64,000 nt of DNA from Pirellula sp. (GTDB lineage Bacteria > Planctomycetota > Planctomycetia > Pirellulales > Lacipirellulaceae), in assembly GCA_013822725.1 (NCBI GenBank), contig PNKX01000019.1:36531-100530 (forward strand), in the 5' to 3' direction. How positions within the stretch are numbered: position 1 is the first letter of the stretch; each line of letters starts with the position of its first letter. Position numbers and translations under genes: made by a program. Positions 42,353 through 50,941 of the stretch are shown here, piece after piece. The notes under the pieces were generated by a model that made no database searches, had not been told where the DNA came from, and worked only from the letters and a program-made list of their open reading frames with translations.

Positions 42353-42718
42353 ATGCCGTCGTCACTCGTTCGTCTTAGCGTTTTGAGTTTGCTCGTCGTG
42401 TGCTGCGCGACTTCGCTCGCCAACGCGCAGCAGCCGCCAACCTACTCGCGTATGCGCCAAGGCGCCGACGATTGGAATGCCCGCGGCGGCGGCTTCGGCT
42501 ACAGTTTTCCCTCCTACATGTACGGCGGCTTCTTTCCGCCATTCAGCCCGCCGGTCGTGGTGACAGGGAGTTACTATCAGCGTCCCTATCCGTCGCACTT
42601 CGATTTCGCGCGGACTCGTTGGAGTGGCGCCCCGCCGGAACAGGCATATCAGCAGGAACTGATGCGCCGCAGCGATTGCCCATGCGCGAATGAAATAACG
42701 CCCACGCCGGCTGAGTAG
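42353..42718 (+). CDS. Small secreted Tyr/Pro/Gly-rich protein, unknown
   Basis: A 121-residue exported protein. From ATG 42353 a signal peptide (MPSSLVRLSVLSLLVVCCAT, then SLANA before QQPP) is clear. The mature part is rich in aromatic residues, Pro and Gly (GGGFGYSFPSYMYGGFFPPF) and ends with a CPCANEITPTPAE segment with two Cys. An ATG at 42311 in frame would add 14 residues. No domain is recognised. It is convergent with bamA, only 49 bp away. Confidence 0.65.
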   Translation: MPSSLVRLSVLSLLVVCCATSLANAQQPPTYSRMRQGADDWNARGGGFGYSFPSYMYGGFFPPFSPPVVVTGSYYQRPYPSHFDFARTRWSGAPPEQAYQQELMRRSDCPCANEITPTPAE

Positions 42719-42767
42719 AAACGTCTCCCGAAAACGTTCGCGGCCGTCACGCAGCGCCGCTGGCAGC

Positions 42768-45700
42768 TTAGCGGCTGAAGCCCATGCTGAAGCTAAAGAC
42801 TTCGCGATCGTCGAAGCTCGCGTAGCTCACCGGGAAGGCGAAGTCGAGCGCGATCGGCGCCGGGCCCATCGCAGGAACCGTGATGCGGGCGCCGATACCG
42901 GGCGCCACGCGGAAGTTCTGGATCTTCGTGTCGGGCTCGACCGTACCGAAGTCGCAGAACGCGACGCCGTGCAGCATGTCATCCGCTGACACCGGAAACA
43001 GGTACTGCACACTGTTGAGCCACTGGAACCGACCGCCCACTTCGACGCCGCTTTCAACAGGCGACGCCCCGCGGAAATCGAAACCACGCATCGTGGCGAA
43101 ACCGCCGGCAAAGAAGTTTTCGTAAATCGGCGTGTGGGTGCCGGTGTAACCGACCGTGGTGCTGAAACTCAACACGTGTCGACCCGAGTGATCAGGCCGC
43201 TCACGCAACATCCAGTACTGGCGAAAGTCGACGTCAACGCGCGGGTAGTCGAACGTACCGATGACCTGTTCGCCGCCGACTTCGATGTAGTGACCCTGCG
43301 TCGCCAGGAAGGAACTGTCGCGAGTATCGTTGATTAGCGAGACGCGGAAGCCGTGCAACACGTTATCCCCCAACGCCTCGTCGAGGAGCGGCACGACGCC
43401 CTCCGGCACCGACGGATTGTAAATTTCGACATTCTCGCCGCGGTACGCTAGCGTCGCCGACAAGTCGCGTTCGACCCATTGATGGCCGAGCGAAATTCGC
43501 CCGCCGATTCGCTGCTCGTCCCAGTCGCTGTAGTTGCGATCAAAATACGAACCGCTCAACCCAAGGCTGATCGGGCGATCGAATAGGTAAGGTTCTTGAA
43601 AACTTACCAAGTACCGATTCACCGACGAACCTGGCGAGGCGTCGATTCGAAACCGTTGTCCGGCGCCGCGCAAGGCGGAGCCGTTACGCACGTCTTCCCA
43701 ACTCGTCGGCAGTCGCGTCCAGTCGAAATTGCGCTCATCGACGACGACGTTGCCCACCACGCCGGCGTCGGAGTTCACGCCGAAGCCGATCATCAGTCGG
43801 CCGGTTTGCGTCTCGGTGCCGTCGACATAAACGTCGACCATTCCCTCCGTATAGTTGGGCAGATTCGGATCGAGCGATTGCGGCATCTGCGGATCGACCG
43901 ACATGCCAGGCAGCGGTCCGAGCGGCGACAATGGTTGCGGCGCTACTGATCCCGCGGGCGGCTGCAAGTTGCCGGAGTACTGAGCGGGCATCACGCCGCC
44001 AACGGTCGCATTGGCGGGAGGAGTCACAGGAATCACCTGCCCGCCGTAATTCACGGCCGGCGTGCCCCCGGCAGGTAGCGTCGAGTACGCTTGGTTGACG
44101 GGACTCTGTCCGCGGACAGCGCGAACATTGCCGTAGGGATCGTTCTGGATAGGCGCGACGCCGTACGGATCAGTCGCTGGGTCGCCATTCTCAGCGGGAG
44201 GACGCTGCACGATGTGCGGCGCAGCCGGACGTTGCGGCGCCCAATAGGGCAACGGCGTCGAGCCCTCTGGGCTTTGTCCGCGATAGATCGGCTGTTGCAA
44301 GTTGTTCGGCAAGGGCGCCGGCGGAGCCTGCGGCAACTCGACGGACTCTTCCTCGGGCGCAAAGGTCGCTCGCTCTCCCGTGGGAGCCCCGGGCGTTTCA
44401 GGTGGTTCGGGCTGCAATTCAGCTTCCTGCCAACGACGAAAGTGCTCAGCATCGTCGACATAGTAGTGAATTTCCATCTCGTCGCGCTGTAGCGGCGACA
44501 CCGGGTTGTCGATCACCACGGGCGGCGTCGGTAACTGCACGTTTGATCCGAGCGGCGGCAGCACCGGCGGCCCGAGAAGGTCGGGGCTCTGGCCACGCAC
44601 ATTACTCGTCGGTCGTTCGGCGAGGCCGATCTCCGCATCCTCGGGAATACGATAGCTGATCTTCGGCCGCGCCCCTGACTGGGCGTCGGTGTGGAACAAG
44701 CTGCTGGCAAGCAAGCGACGTTCGCTGGCCTTCAGCTCGCGAATGTCCATGATCTGTCCCGGACGGAGCGTCACGCGATTGAGCGCCGTCTGGATACGAG
44801 TGTGCGGATTGTCGCCGTTGATATGGACGAAGATCCGTCCGACGCGAAAGCGATCGCCTTCCTTGATGTCATACCGCAGGTCGACCAGTCCAGGTTCTTC
44901 GAGGTAGATCGTCTCGGGCTGAACGTCGGCGAAGACATACCCCTGGCTGCCATAGAGCTCTTGCAGCCACTGTGCATCCTTCTGCATCTTGGCCTGCTCG
45001 AACGGTAGGCCGCCCGTAAGCGACAGTTTCTCTTCCAGCGGCTTTTGCTCGAATTTCGAGTTCCCCATCACGGAGACGTTGCGAACTTTCGACTGAATTC
45101 CTTCGTGGATGACGAAGGTGAGGGTCGACCAATCGCCTTCCTCGTCGTCTTCGAGCATGCGACTGACGCGCGCTTGGAAGTAACCGTGGGCTCGGTAGTA
45201 ATCCGTGATTGCCGCAATGTCGGCCTCGATTTTGTCGCGGTCGACGAATCCTTTGAACATATAGAGAATCGGCGGCTTCGATTTGATCAACGTCTTTAAT
45301 CGGCCGTCGCTCACGAAGTCGCTGTCGTTGCCGACGAACTTCGTCTTCCAAATCCGTTGAGCGACCCCTTCATGAATCAAGTAGGTGACGCCCTGATCAG
45401 TCGGCTTGTCGCCTTCCAGGATCGAAATCTGGATGTTGTTGTAGCCCTTGCTGACGTAATAATCTCGCAGCTTCCGTTTGCCTTCTTGAACGGCGTACGG
45501 ATCGACTGAGCCCCCGACTTTCAGCAACGTCTGCTTGCCAAGAGTTTTGTCTTTGACTTTTGTGTTGCCGACGTACTGCACGTAGCGGATCGTGGGGCGC
45601 TCGACGACTTGGAAGATGACGATGCGGCCTTGCGGCGTTCGTTCGTACAGCGACTTCACGTCGACGAACCAACCGAGATTGGCGAGGTTGCGGACGTCGC

Positions 45701-46007
45701 GCTGGACGACGGTTTCGTCGAACGGGCGGCCGGCGCGGGTAGTGATGTTCGTGATGACTTGCGTCGTGCTGGTCGTTTCGTTGCCGATGATGCGGACTTC
45801 AGCGACTAGTTCTTCCGTCGGAGCAATCTGCGCTGGAGGCGGCGACGACGGCGTCGAGCGGACGCCCGGCAGTTGATCGGCCATGCTGCTAAATGAAGCG
45901 GGCGTCTCCTGTCCCTGGCACGGGAGAGGCAGCCAAGCCATTGCGGCCGCAACGCCGGTAAGGGCGAGCAGTCGAAGCGGCGTTCGTGGTGTGAAAACTA
46001 GCTGCAT
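42768..46007 (-). CDS. bamA: Outer-membrane protein assembly factor BamA, with POTRA5 insertion
   Basis: A 1079-residue Omp85 protein. It has a signal peptide (1-32) and POTRA domains from about 65 to 455 (LVAEVRIIGNETTSTTQVIT; IRYVQYVGNTKVKDKTLGKQ; SKVRNVSVMGNSKFEQKPLE; FRVGRIFVHINGDNPHTRIQ). A Pro/Gln/Asn-rich segment of about 265 residues spans 460-720, then the missing final POTRA5 strand (MVDVYVDGTETQTGRLMIGF, 723-742), then a 16-strand barrel with the lid-loop motif MRGF and a C-terminal Phe-containing strand (FSFSMGFSR). Typical BamA is about 800 residues. It folds and inserts beta-barrels. VRGQSP-like words recur three times in the insert. Confidence 0.9.
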   Translation of the reverse strand: MQLVFTPRTPLRLLALTGVAAAMAWLPLPCQGQETPASFSSMADQLPGVRSTPSSPPPAQIAPTEELVAEVRIIGNETTSTTQVITNITTRAGRPFDETVVQRDVRNLANLGWFVDVKSLYERTPQGRIVIFQVVERPTIRYVQYVGNTKVKDKTLGKQTLLKVGGSVDPYAVQEGKRKLRDYYVSKGYNNIQISILEGDKPTDQGVTYLIHEGVAQRIWKTKFVGNDSDFVSDGRLKTLIKSKPPILYMFKGFVDRDKIEADIAAITDYYRAHGYFQARVSRMLEDDEEGDWSTLTFVIHEGIQSKVRNVSVMGNSKFEQKPLEEKLSLTGGLPFEQAKMQKDAQWLQELYGSQGYVFADVQPETIYLEEPGLVDLRYDIKEGDRFRVGRIFVHINGDNPHTRIQTALNRVTLRPGQIMDIRELKASERRLLASSLFHTDAQSGARPKISYRIPEDAEIGLAERPTSNVRGQSPDLLGPPVLPPLGSNVQLPTPPVVIDNPVSPLQRDEMEIHYYVDDAEHFRRWQEAELQPEPPETPGAPTGERATFAPEEESVELPQAPPAPLPNNLQQPIYRGQSPEGSTPLPYWAPQRPAAPHIVQRPPAENGDPATDPYGVAPIQNDPYGNVRAVRGQSPVNQAYSTLPAGGTPAVNYGGQVIPVTPPANATVGGVMPAQYSGNLQPPAGSVAPQPLSPLGPLPGMSVDPQMPQSLDPNLPNYTEGMVDVYVDGTETQTGRLMIGFGVNSDAGVVGNVVVDERNFDWTRLPTSWEDVRNGSALRGAGQRFRIDASPGSSVNRYLVSFQEPYLFDRPISLGLSGSYFDRNYSDWDEQRIGGRISLGHQWVERDLSATLAYRGENVEIYNPSVPEGVVPLLDEALGDNVLHGFRVSLINDTRDSSFLATQGHYIEVGGEQVIGTFDYPRVDVDFRQYWMLRERPDHSGRHVLSFSTTVGYTGTHTPIYENFFAGGFATMRGFDFRGASPVESGVEVGGRFQWLNSVQYLFPVSADDMLHGVAFCDFGTVEPDTKIQNFRVAPGIGARITVPAMGPAPIALDFAFPVSYASFDDREVFSFSMGFSR

Positions 46008-46243
46008 AGCGGCCCCGGAGCCGTGCGGATTGCGGGAAAAGCGGGCGGCGAACCGACATTGCTGCGCAAGCGCAGCGGCTCGCCGCCGAATCAGGCCGCG
46101 GAGAAATACTGGATTGACCGCAAAACGACAAGGCGGGTTAAATCCCAGTAAGAGACGGGGACGCTAGCAGAGTAAGGGCGAGGTTACGCCGAGTCGGTGC
46201 AGTAAGCAGGAGTCAACGGCCTTCGATCCCCGATCACCCATCG

Positions 46244-47692
46244 CTAAAAATCCCCGGGCGGAGCGTAGGAATCGAACTCCGCATGCGTTGCCATCGCAAA
46301 GTTCTCAAACCGCGTAAACTCATGACTCCATGTCAGCTTCACTTCGCCCACCGGGCCGCTGCGATTCTTACGAATCAACAAGTCGGCCTGACCGCGAACC
46401 TGTTCGCGGTCCTCCTCATTGGTCATGTAGTACTCGTCGCGGTGCACGAACATGACGATGTCGGCGTCTTGCTCGATGGCGCCCGATTCGCGCAGGTGGC
46501 TCAGCTGCGGTTTGTTGCTGCTCGACGATTCGACCTGACGGTTGAGCTGGCCGAGACAGAGGACCGGTACCTGCATCTCTCTAGCGAGTCCCTTGAGTCG
46601 CCGCGAAATTTTCGAAACCTGTTCCTGCCGAGGATCGCGCGAGTTGTCGGGGTCGATCAGCTGGAGGTAATCGATGACGATCAGCCCCAGGTCATTGCTC
46701 CGTTTCAGTCGTCGAGCGTTGGCCGAGATTTCCGTCATTGTGCGGCTGGGGGAGTCGTCGATGAATAACGGCGCCTGACTAATCTTGGCGGCGGCGTTAA
46801 TCAGCTTCCGACGCTCGTCGTGCGTGATCGTGCCGTTGCGGAGCCGATTGCCGTTAACGCGGGCGACGGAGCAGAGCAAGCGGTCGCCCAACTCGATGGC
46901 GGCCATTTCGAGGCTTACGAAGAGGGTCGCCACGCCCGTTAGTGCGGCGTGCTCGGCCATGTTCATCGCCAGCGCCGTTTTGCCCATCGAAGGACGAGCG
47001 GCAAGGATGATCAACTCCGACTTCTGCAAACCGCCGGTCATCTGATCGAAGTCGATGAAGCCAGTTTCTACGCCGCCGAAGGCGCTTTCGTGCTCCATCC
47101 GCGCATCGATGCGATCGAGCGAATGCTGCAGCACTTCGGAGATCGGCGTGACGTGCCCCGTGCCGCGGTTTTCGAGAATGGAGAAGACGCGTTCTTCAGC
47201 TTTGCCGAGCATCTCCCGCGTATCGGAGGTTGGATCGTAGGCCCCGCTTTGAATCTCCATGCCGACATGGATCAGCGAACGGAGCAGCGACTTGTCGGCG
47301 ACGATCTTGGCGTAGTACTCGGCGTGGGCGGCGGTCGGCACTTGGCGGCCGATCTCGGCCAGATACGCGGCGCCGCCGGTTGCTTCGTAGACCTCGGCCT
47401 TCTTCAGCCGCTCGACCAGCAGCATCAGGTCGATCCGCTGACCGCCGTCGTGCATCGCGAGCAGATGCTCGAAGATCTGGCGATTGGCGCTGTCGTAAAA
47501 GTCGCCCGCGCGAAGGATCAGAGCGACTTCGTCGAAGACCTCCGGCAGCAGTAGGATGCTACCGAGGACGGCCCGCTCTGCCTCGACGTTCTGAGGCAGT
47601 TGGCGATCCAGGGCATCGACCGGCTTGGACGCGGGAGTGAAGGCGGCCCCGCGGCCCGATCCATTGCGATCCGCTCCGTTCCAATCTGCCAT
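46244..47692 (-). CDS. dnaB: Replicative DNA helicase DnaB
   Basis: A 482-residue hexameric helicase. The N-terminal DnaB domain (LPQNVEAERAVLGSILLLPE) is followed by a RecA-like domain with Walker A ARPSMGKTALAMNMA and Walker B LIVIDYLQLID, and the arginine finger region HLRESGAIEQDADIVMFVHR. ATG 47692 is preceded by GGAG ten bases upstream. A 31-codon upstream extension is rejected for lack of similarity. It is the last gene of the rplY-pth-rpsF-ssb-rplI-dnaB run. Confidence 0.96.
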   Translation of the reverse strand: MADWNGADRNGSGRGAAFTPASKPVDALDRQLPQNVEAERAVLGSILLLPEVFDEVALILRAGDFYDSANRQIFEHLLAMHDGGQRIDLMLLVERLKKAEVYEATGGAAYLAEIGRQVPTAAHAEYYAKIVADKSLLRSLIHVGMEIQSGAYDPTSDTREMLGKAEERVFSILENRGTGHVTPISEVLQHSLDRIDARMEHESAFGGVETGFIDFDQMTGGLQKSELIILAARPSMGKTALAMNMAEHAALTGVATLFVSLEMAAIELGDRLLCSVARVNGNRLRNGTITHDERRKLINAAAKISQAPLFIDDSPSRTMTEISANARRLKRSNDLGLIVIDYLQLIDPDNSRDPRQEQVSKISRRLKGLAREMQVPVLCLGQLNRQVESSSSNKPQLSHLRESGAIEQDADIVMFVHRDEYYMTNEEDREQVRGQADLLIRKNRSGPVGEVKLTWSHEFTRFENFAMATHAEFDSYAPPGDF

Positions 47693-47753
47693 GGCTGCAC
47701 TCCTTTGTCGCTCAACATACCGCCGCTCATTATAACCTATCCCTAAACGCCAA

Positions 47754-47776
47754 ACCGCCGACTTTCGCCGGCGGTC
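47754..47776 (-). terminator. Weak hairpin between rplI and dnaB
   Basis: ACCGCCG and CGGCGGT pair over 7-8 bp with a short loop, and on the minus strand are followed only by TTT. It could attenuate transcription into dnaB rather than stop it fully. Confidence 0.4.
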
Positions 47777-47804
47777 TGAGTTCAATTGAGTTGTCGACAG
47801 GTTA

Positions 47805-48338
47805 TCAAGCGTCGACGCCGACTTGTGGCACGACCCACACCTTCAACTCGCCTTCGACTTCGCTCGAGAGGCGGAACTTGACGGTGTAAAGGCCGAGTTC
47901 CTTCAACACGCCTTCCAGACGAATCTGGTCGTTGTGGAGGTGAATCTCGTTCTTCTTGAGCGCGGCGACGATTTCCGGGGCCCCGACGCTGCCGTAGAGG
48001 TGCCCGTCTTCGGTCGCGTTGGCTTCGATCGTGATGCTCTGCTTGGCGATCTCCAGCGCCTTCTTCCGCAAGTCGGATTGGTGAGCCTTCTCGATCGCCT
48101 GCAGCTTGGCGCGGTGCTTGTCGACCATCCGCTTGTGATGATCGGAGGCGACCGTGGCTAGCCCTTGCGGGATCAGGTAGTTGAGGGCGTAGCCGGGCCG
48201 AACTTCGACCACGTCGCCCTGGTGGCCGAGATCCTCGACGTTGTGAATCAGCAGCAGCTGAACGCCGCCGCCGGGACCGATCGGGAGGCGATTGGCGATC
48301 GCGGGGTTCTTGGCCTTTTTGGACTTAATCATCATCAA
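47805..48338 (-). CDS. rplI: 50S ribosomal protein L9, N-terminally extended
   Basis: A 177-residue L9. The N-terminal rRNA-binding domain (VQLLLIHNVEDLGHQGDVVE, RPGYALNYLIPQGLA), a long connecting helix (about 65-95) and the C-terminal domain (EDGHLYGSVGAPEIVAAL, VKFRLSSEVEGELKVWVV) are present. The usual protein begins at the MxVLLLEDV strand; here about 27 extra residues (MMMIKSKKAKNPAIANRLPI, then GPGGG) precede it, with no in-frame start codon nearer to the domain. The gene follows ssb by 63 bp; rpsR, usually between ssb and rplI, is missing. Confidence 0.93.
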   Translation of the reverse strand: MMMIKSKKAKNPAIANRLPIGPGGGVQLLLIHNVEDLGHQGDVVEVRPGYALNYLIPQGLATVASDHHKRMVDKHRAKLQAIEKAHQSDLRKKALEIAKQSITIEANATEDGHLYGSVGAPEIVAALKKNEIHLHNDQIRLEGVLKELGLYTVKFRLSSEVEGELKVWVVPQVGVDA

Positions 48339-48401
48339 CCTGCTTGCTGAAAACTCGCCGCTAACAGCCGGCGATCAAGTGAATTGTCGTGCGTTGAATT
48401 C

Positions 48402-48899
48402 TTAGAACGGAATCTCGTCGTCGGGGAAGCCGCCGCCGCCCGAGTTCGACGGACCGCCGTCGTCGTAGGAACCGCCGAAATCGTCCGCTGGCGAGGCATT
48501 GGAACGAGCCCCGCTGGCAACGCGATTGCCGCCGCCGCGAGCTGCCCCACCGCCTCCTCCGCCGCCGCCACCTTCGCGTCCGCCAAGCATTTGCATCTTG
48601 TCGGCGATCACGCGAAGCTTGCTGCGCTTCTGTCCATCCTTCTCCCAGCTATCGAGCTTCAGTCGGCCTTCAATCAGCACCGACGAGCCCTTGCTGAGAT
48701 ATTCGTTCGCCACCTCGGCCGTACGGCCCCACAAGGTGATGTCGACGAAGGTGGTTTCGTCGACCCACTGGTCGCCCTTCTTCACCCGATCGTTCACCGC
48801 CAAGCCGATCTCGGAAACGGCCGAGCCGCTGGGGATGTAGCGAAGTTCGGGGTCGCGGGTCAGGTTGCCGACGAGGATGACGCGGTTGAAGCTGGCCAT
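48402..48899 (-). CDS. ssb: Single-stranded DNA-binding protein
   Basis: A 165-residue SSB. The OB fold ([60 protein letters not shown]) occupies residues 1-108. A Gly-rich flexible linker (with a run of nine Gly near 115) follows, and the acidic partner-binding tip DDEIPF closes the protein. It protects single-stranded DNA during replication and repair; neighbours rpsF, rplI and dnaB are the typical ones. Confidence 0.96.
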   Translation of the reverse strand: MASFNRVILVGNLTRDPELRYIPSGSAVSEIGLAVNDRVKKGDQWVDETTFVDITLWGRTAEVANEYLSKGSSVLIEGRLKLDSWEKDGQKRSKLRVIADKMQMLGGREGGGGGGGGGAARGGGNRVASGARSNASPADDFGGSYDDGGPSNSGGGGFPDDEIPF

Positions 48900-49062
48900 G
48901 GTAAAGGTTTCCGAAGTAGTGTACTGATGTTCCGTTTACCGTACCAGAATCCCTTGCAGGGTGCAAACTTCTTTTTCGCGTTGGTTGTTCCCAGCAGGCT
49001 TGCCGGACCCCTCGGAGTACCTAGGGGCGACTGGGTTTGGGCCGAATCCGTCCGCGTCGACC

Positions 49063-49452
49063 TTACTCCACCCCGGCGCCGACCGGCTCGCCAGCCGGCT
49101 CTTCGACGGCCACGGTCTCGCCCTTCGCGTGGGCGATGATCGGATCGACCAGGCTCGGCGGCAGCTTCACGAAGAGCTGACGCAAGACCGAGTCGCTGAT
49201 CTCGCAGGAGCGGGTCAGCTCCTTGAGACGCAGGGTCGGAATACGAAGGTACATCAGCCAGTAGGCGCCCTTGCGTTGGCCCTTGATCGGGAACGCCAAG
49301 CGACGCTCTTCCCACAGGCGGCTCACCAAGACTTCGCCGTCGATCGCTTCGACCATGGCTTCGACTTCCTTCGCCAAGCCCTCACGCTCGCGCGCGAACT
49401 TGTTCGAGTCGAAAATAAATAAGCCTTCATAAACTGCGGTGTTGTCTGCCAA
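49063..49452 (-). CDS. rpsF: 30S ribosomal protein S6
   Basis: A 129-residue S6. YEGLFIFDSNKFAREREGLA, GEVLVSRLWEERRLAFPIKG and GAYWLMYLRIPTLRLKELTR define the ferredoxin-like core. The C-terminal tail (EEPAGEPVGAGVE) is acidic. S6 pairs with S18 in the small subunit, yet rpsR is not in this cluster. Translation starts at ATG 49452 with AGGAG nearby. Confidence 0.95.
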   Translation of the reverse strand: MADNTAVYEGLFIFDSNKFAREREGLAKEVEAMVEAIDGEVLVSRLWEERRLAFPIKGQRKGAYWLMYLRIPTLRLKELTRSCEISDSVLRQLFVKLPPSLVDPIIAHAKGETVAVEEPAGEPVGAGVE

Positions 49453-49470
49453 GACTAGAACTCCTGAATT

Positions 49471-49556
49471 GAGCTGTCAGCTGTTAGCCATGAGCTGGTG
49501 GGCGGGGGCGAACATCGCTCCGCAAGGCCTACAGCCTACGGCTAATAGCTAACTGC
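49471..49556. repeat. Inverted quasi-tandem repeat, AGCTGTTAGC family
   Basis: GAGCTGTCAGCTGTTAGCCA on the left and CCTACGGCTAATAGCTAACT on the right form an imperfect hairpin between rpsF and pth. The motif AGCTNNTAGC repeats with an 8-10-base period in both arms. Confidence 0.55.
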
Positions 49557-49559
49557 AAG

Positions 49560-50129
49560 TTAATTGCCTTTTCCGTTAAATCGATTCATCGCGGGCAGCG
49601 TTCCTTGCGCCGCCCACATCCGCACCGCGTCGGCGGCTCGGGCCACCTGGAGGGCAGCCTCGGTCCGCTCGTCAGCGCTAAACTTTCCGAGGACAAAATC
49701 GGCCGGATTCCATCGTTCCGGCACGGGCCCGATGCCGACTCGCAGCCGCGGAAACTCTTGAGTTCCCATCGTCCGGATGATGTCCGCCAGCCCGTTCTGT
49801 CCGCCGTCTGAGCCGCCTGTTCGCATCCTCAACTGCCCCAGGGGGATGTTGAAGTCGTCGCAAACGACCAGCAACTCGGTCGCTGGAATCTGGTAGAAAT
49901 CGACTGCTTTCCGGACGCTCCCGCCGCTGCGGTTCATGAACGTCTGCGGCTTGAGCAGCAGCGACTTCTCCCCTTCCAGCACGCACTCCCAAACTTCGCC
50001 GTCGAACTTCGATCGCGGGGCCAAGGCCCCGGTTTCCTGAACGAGTCGATCGATCAGGTCGAAACCGACGTTGTGTCTTGTTCCCTCGTACTTCTGTCCC
50101 GGGTTGCCGAGGCCTACGACCAACTTCAT
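49560..50129 (-). CDS. pth: Peptidyl-tRNA hydrolase
   Basis: A 189-residue enzyme freeing stalled peptidyl-tRNAs. KLVVGLGNPGQKYEGTRHNV near the start holds the catalytic His in RHNVGF. KPQTFMNRSGGSV, VVCDDFNIPLGQLRMRTGGS and GGQNGLADI follow, all diagnostic. prs-rplY-pth is a classic order; here rplY lies upstream with a 180-bp repeat-filled gap. Confidence 0.96.
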   Translation of the reverse strand: MKLVVGLGNPGQKYEGTRHNVGFDLIDRLVQETGALAPRSKFDGEVWECVLEGEKSLLLKPQTFMNRSGGSVRKAVDFYQIPATELLVVCDDFNIPLGQLRMRTGGSDGGQNGLADIIRTMGTQEFPRLRVGIGPVPERWNPADFVLGKFSADERTEAALQVARAADAVRMWAAQGTLPAMNRFNGKGN

Positions 50130-50157
50130 CAGTTGATTACCAACCGCTCAAAACTCA

Positions 50158-50300
50158 TTTACCACGACGGCACAACGGGCACGACGAAGGCAAATGCATA
50201 GTGAACGGAACTAGGCCTCGCAACTCGTTCTCTCTTAGCGGGAAACGCTGAAAATCCCAGCATTTCTCGTCGTGTTCGTTGTGTCGTCGTGGTTCAATTT
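50158..50300. repeat. Inverted quasi-tandem repeat, CACGACGGCAC family
   Basis: The left arm ACCACGACGGCACAACGGGC (50161 on) and the right arm CGTCGTGTTCGTTGTGTCGT (to 50300) are imperfect complements, each a degenerate repeat of CACGACGG. Single-arm relatives occur at 57829-57860. It sits between pth and rplY. Confidence 0.65.
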
Positions 50301-50308
50301 CCCTACGA

Positions 50309-50941
50309 CTACTTCTTCTCGGCTTCCTCGTCGTCGGCAGCCTTGCGGCCGATGACTTCGGGCTCCGCGGCGCCGGCGCCAGCTTCTTCTTCGACTTCAG
50401 CAGCCGGCTCGTGGCAGGTGACCGCGACCGTCTTCGGGTCGCCAATTACCTTGGCGCCTTCAGGCATGTCGATGATGTCGGCAAACGTCAACGTTTGATT
50501 CAGGTGGAGATTCTTGAGGCTCAAGTGGAGCGACTCCGGAATCGCCAGCGGCGAGGTTTCGATCTCAACGTGGTGGATCAGGTGCTCCACAACGCCGCCT
50601 TCGTGCTCGCCCGGGGCTTCGCCGCGGATGAGCAGCGGGACTTCGACTTCAACACGCTCGCTCGCATCGACCCGCAGCAGGTCGACGTGGAGCAAATGCT
50701 GCTGGAAGGTATCCCAAGTGACGTTTTGCAGCAGGGCTTGCCCGGTGGCGGCGCCTTGCAGTTCGACGACCTTATGGCCGTGGCGAATCGTGGCCCGCAA
50801 TTGGTCGGCCGGGACGATGACGCTAACCGGCTCTTCGCCGTGGCCGTAAACGATCCCGGGGAGCTTCCCTTCGAGACGGAGCCGATGGTTCCGCCGCTTT
50901 CCCGTGAAATCCCGCTTTTCAACCTGCAACGTATCGGACAT
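50309..50941 (-). CDS. rplY: 50S ribosomal protein L25 (CTC/TL5 type)
   Basis: A 210-residue L25 with the N-terminal 5S rRNA-binding barrel (LQVEKRDFTGKRRNHRLRLE, GKLPGIVYGHGEEPVSVIV) and the C-terminal TL5 domain (HLIHHVEIETSPLAIPESLH, TLTFADIIDMPEGAKVI). A Glu/Ala-rich tail (about 180-210) ends the chain. ATG 50941 is selected; the frame runs 146 codons further upstream into repeat DNA without similarity. Confidence 0.94.
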   Translation of the reverse strand: MSDTLQVEKRDFTGKRRNHRLRLEGKLPGIVYGHGEEPVSVIVPADQLRATIRHGHKVVELQGAATGQALLQNVTWDTFQQHLLHVDLLRVDASERVEVEVPLLIRGEAPGEHEGGVVEHLIHHVEIETSPLAIPESLHLSLKNLHLNQTLTFADIIDMPEGAKVIGDPKTVAVTCHEPAAEVEEEAGAGAAEPEVIGRKAADDEEAEKK

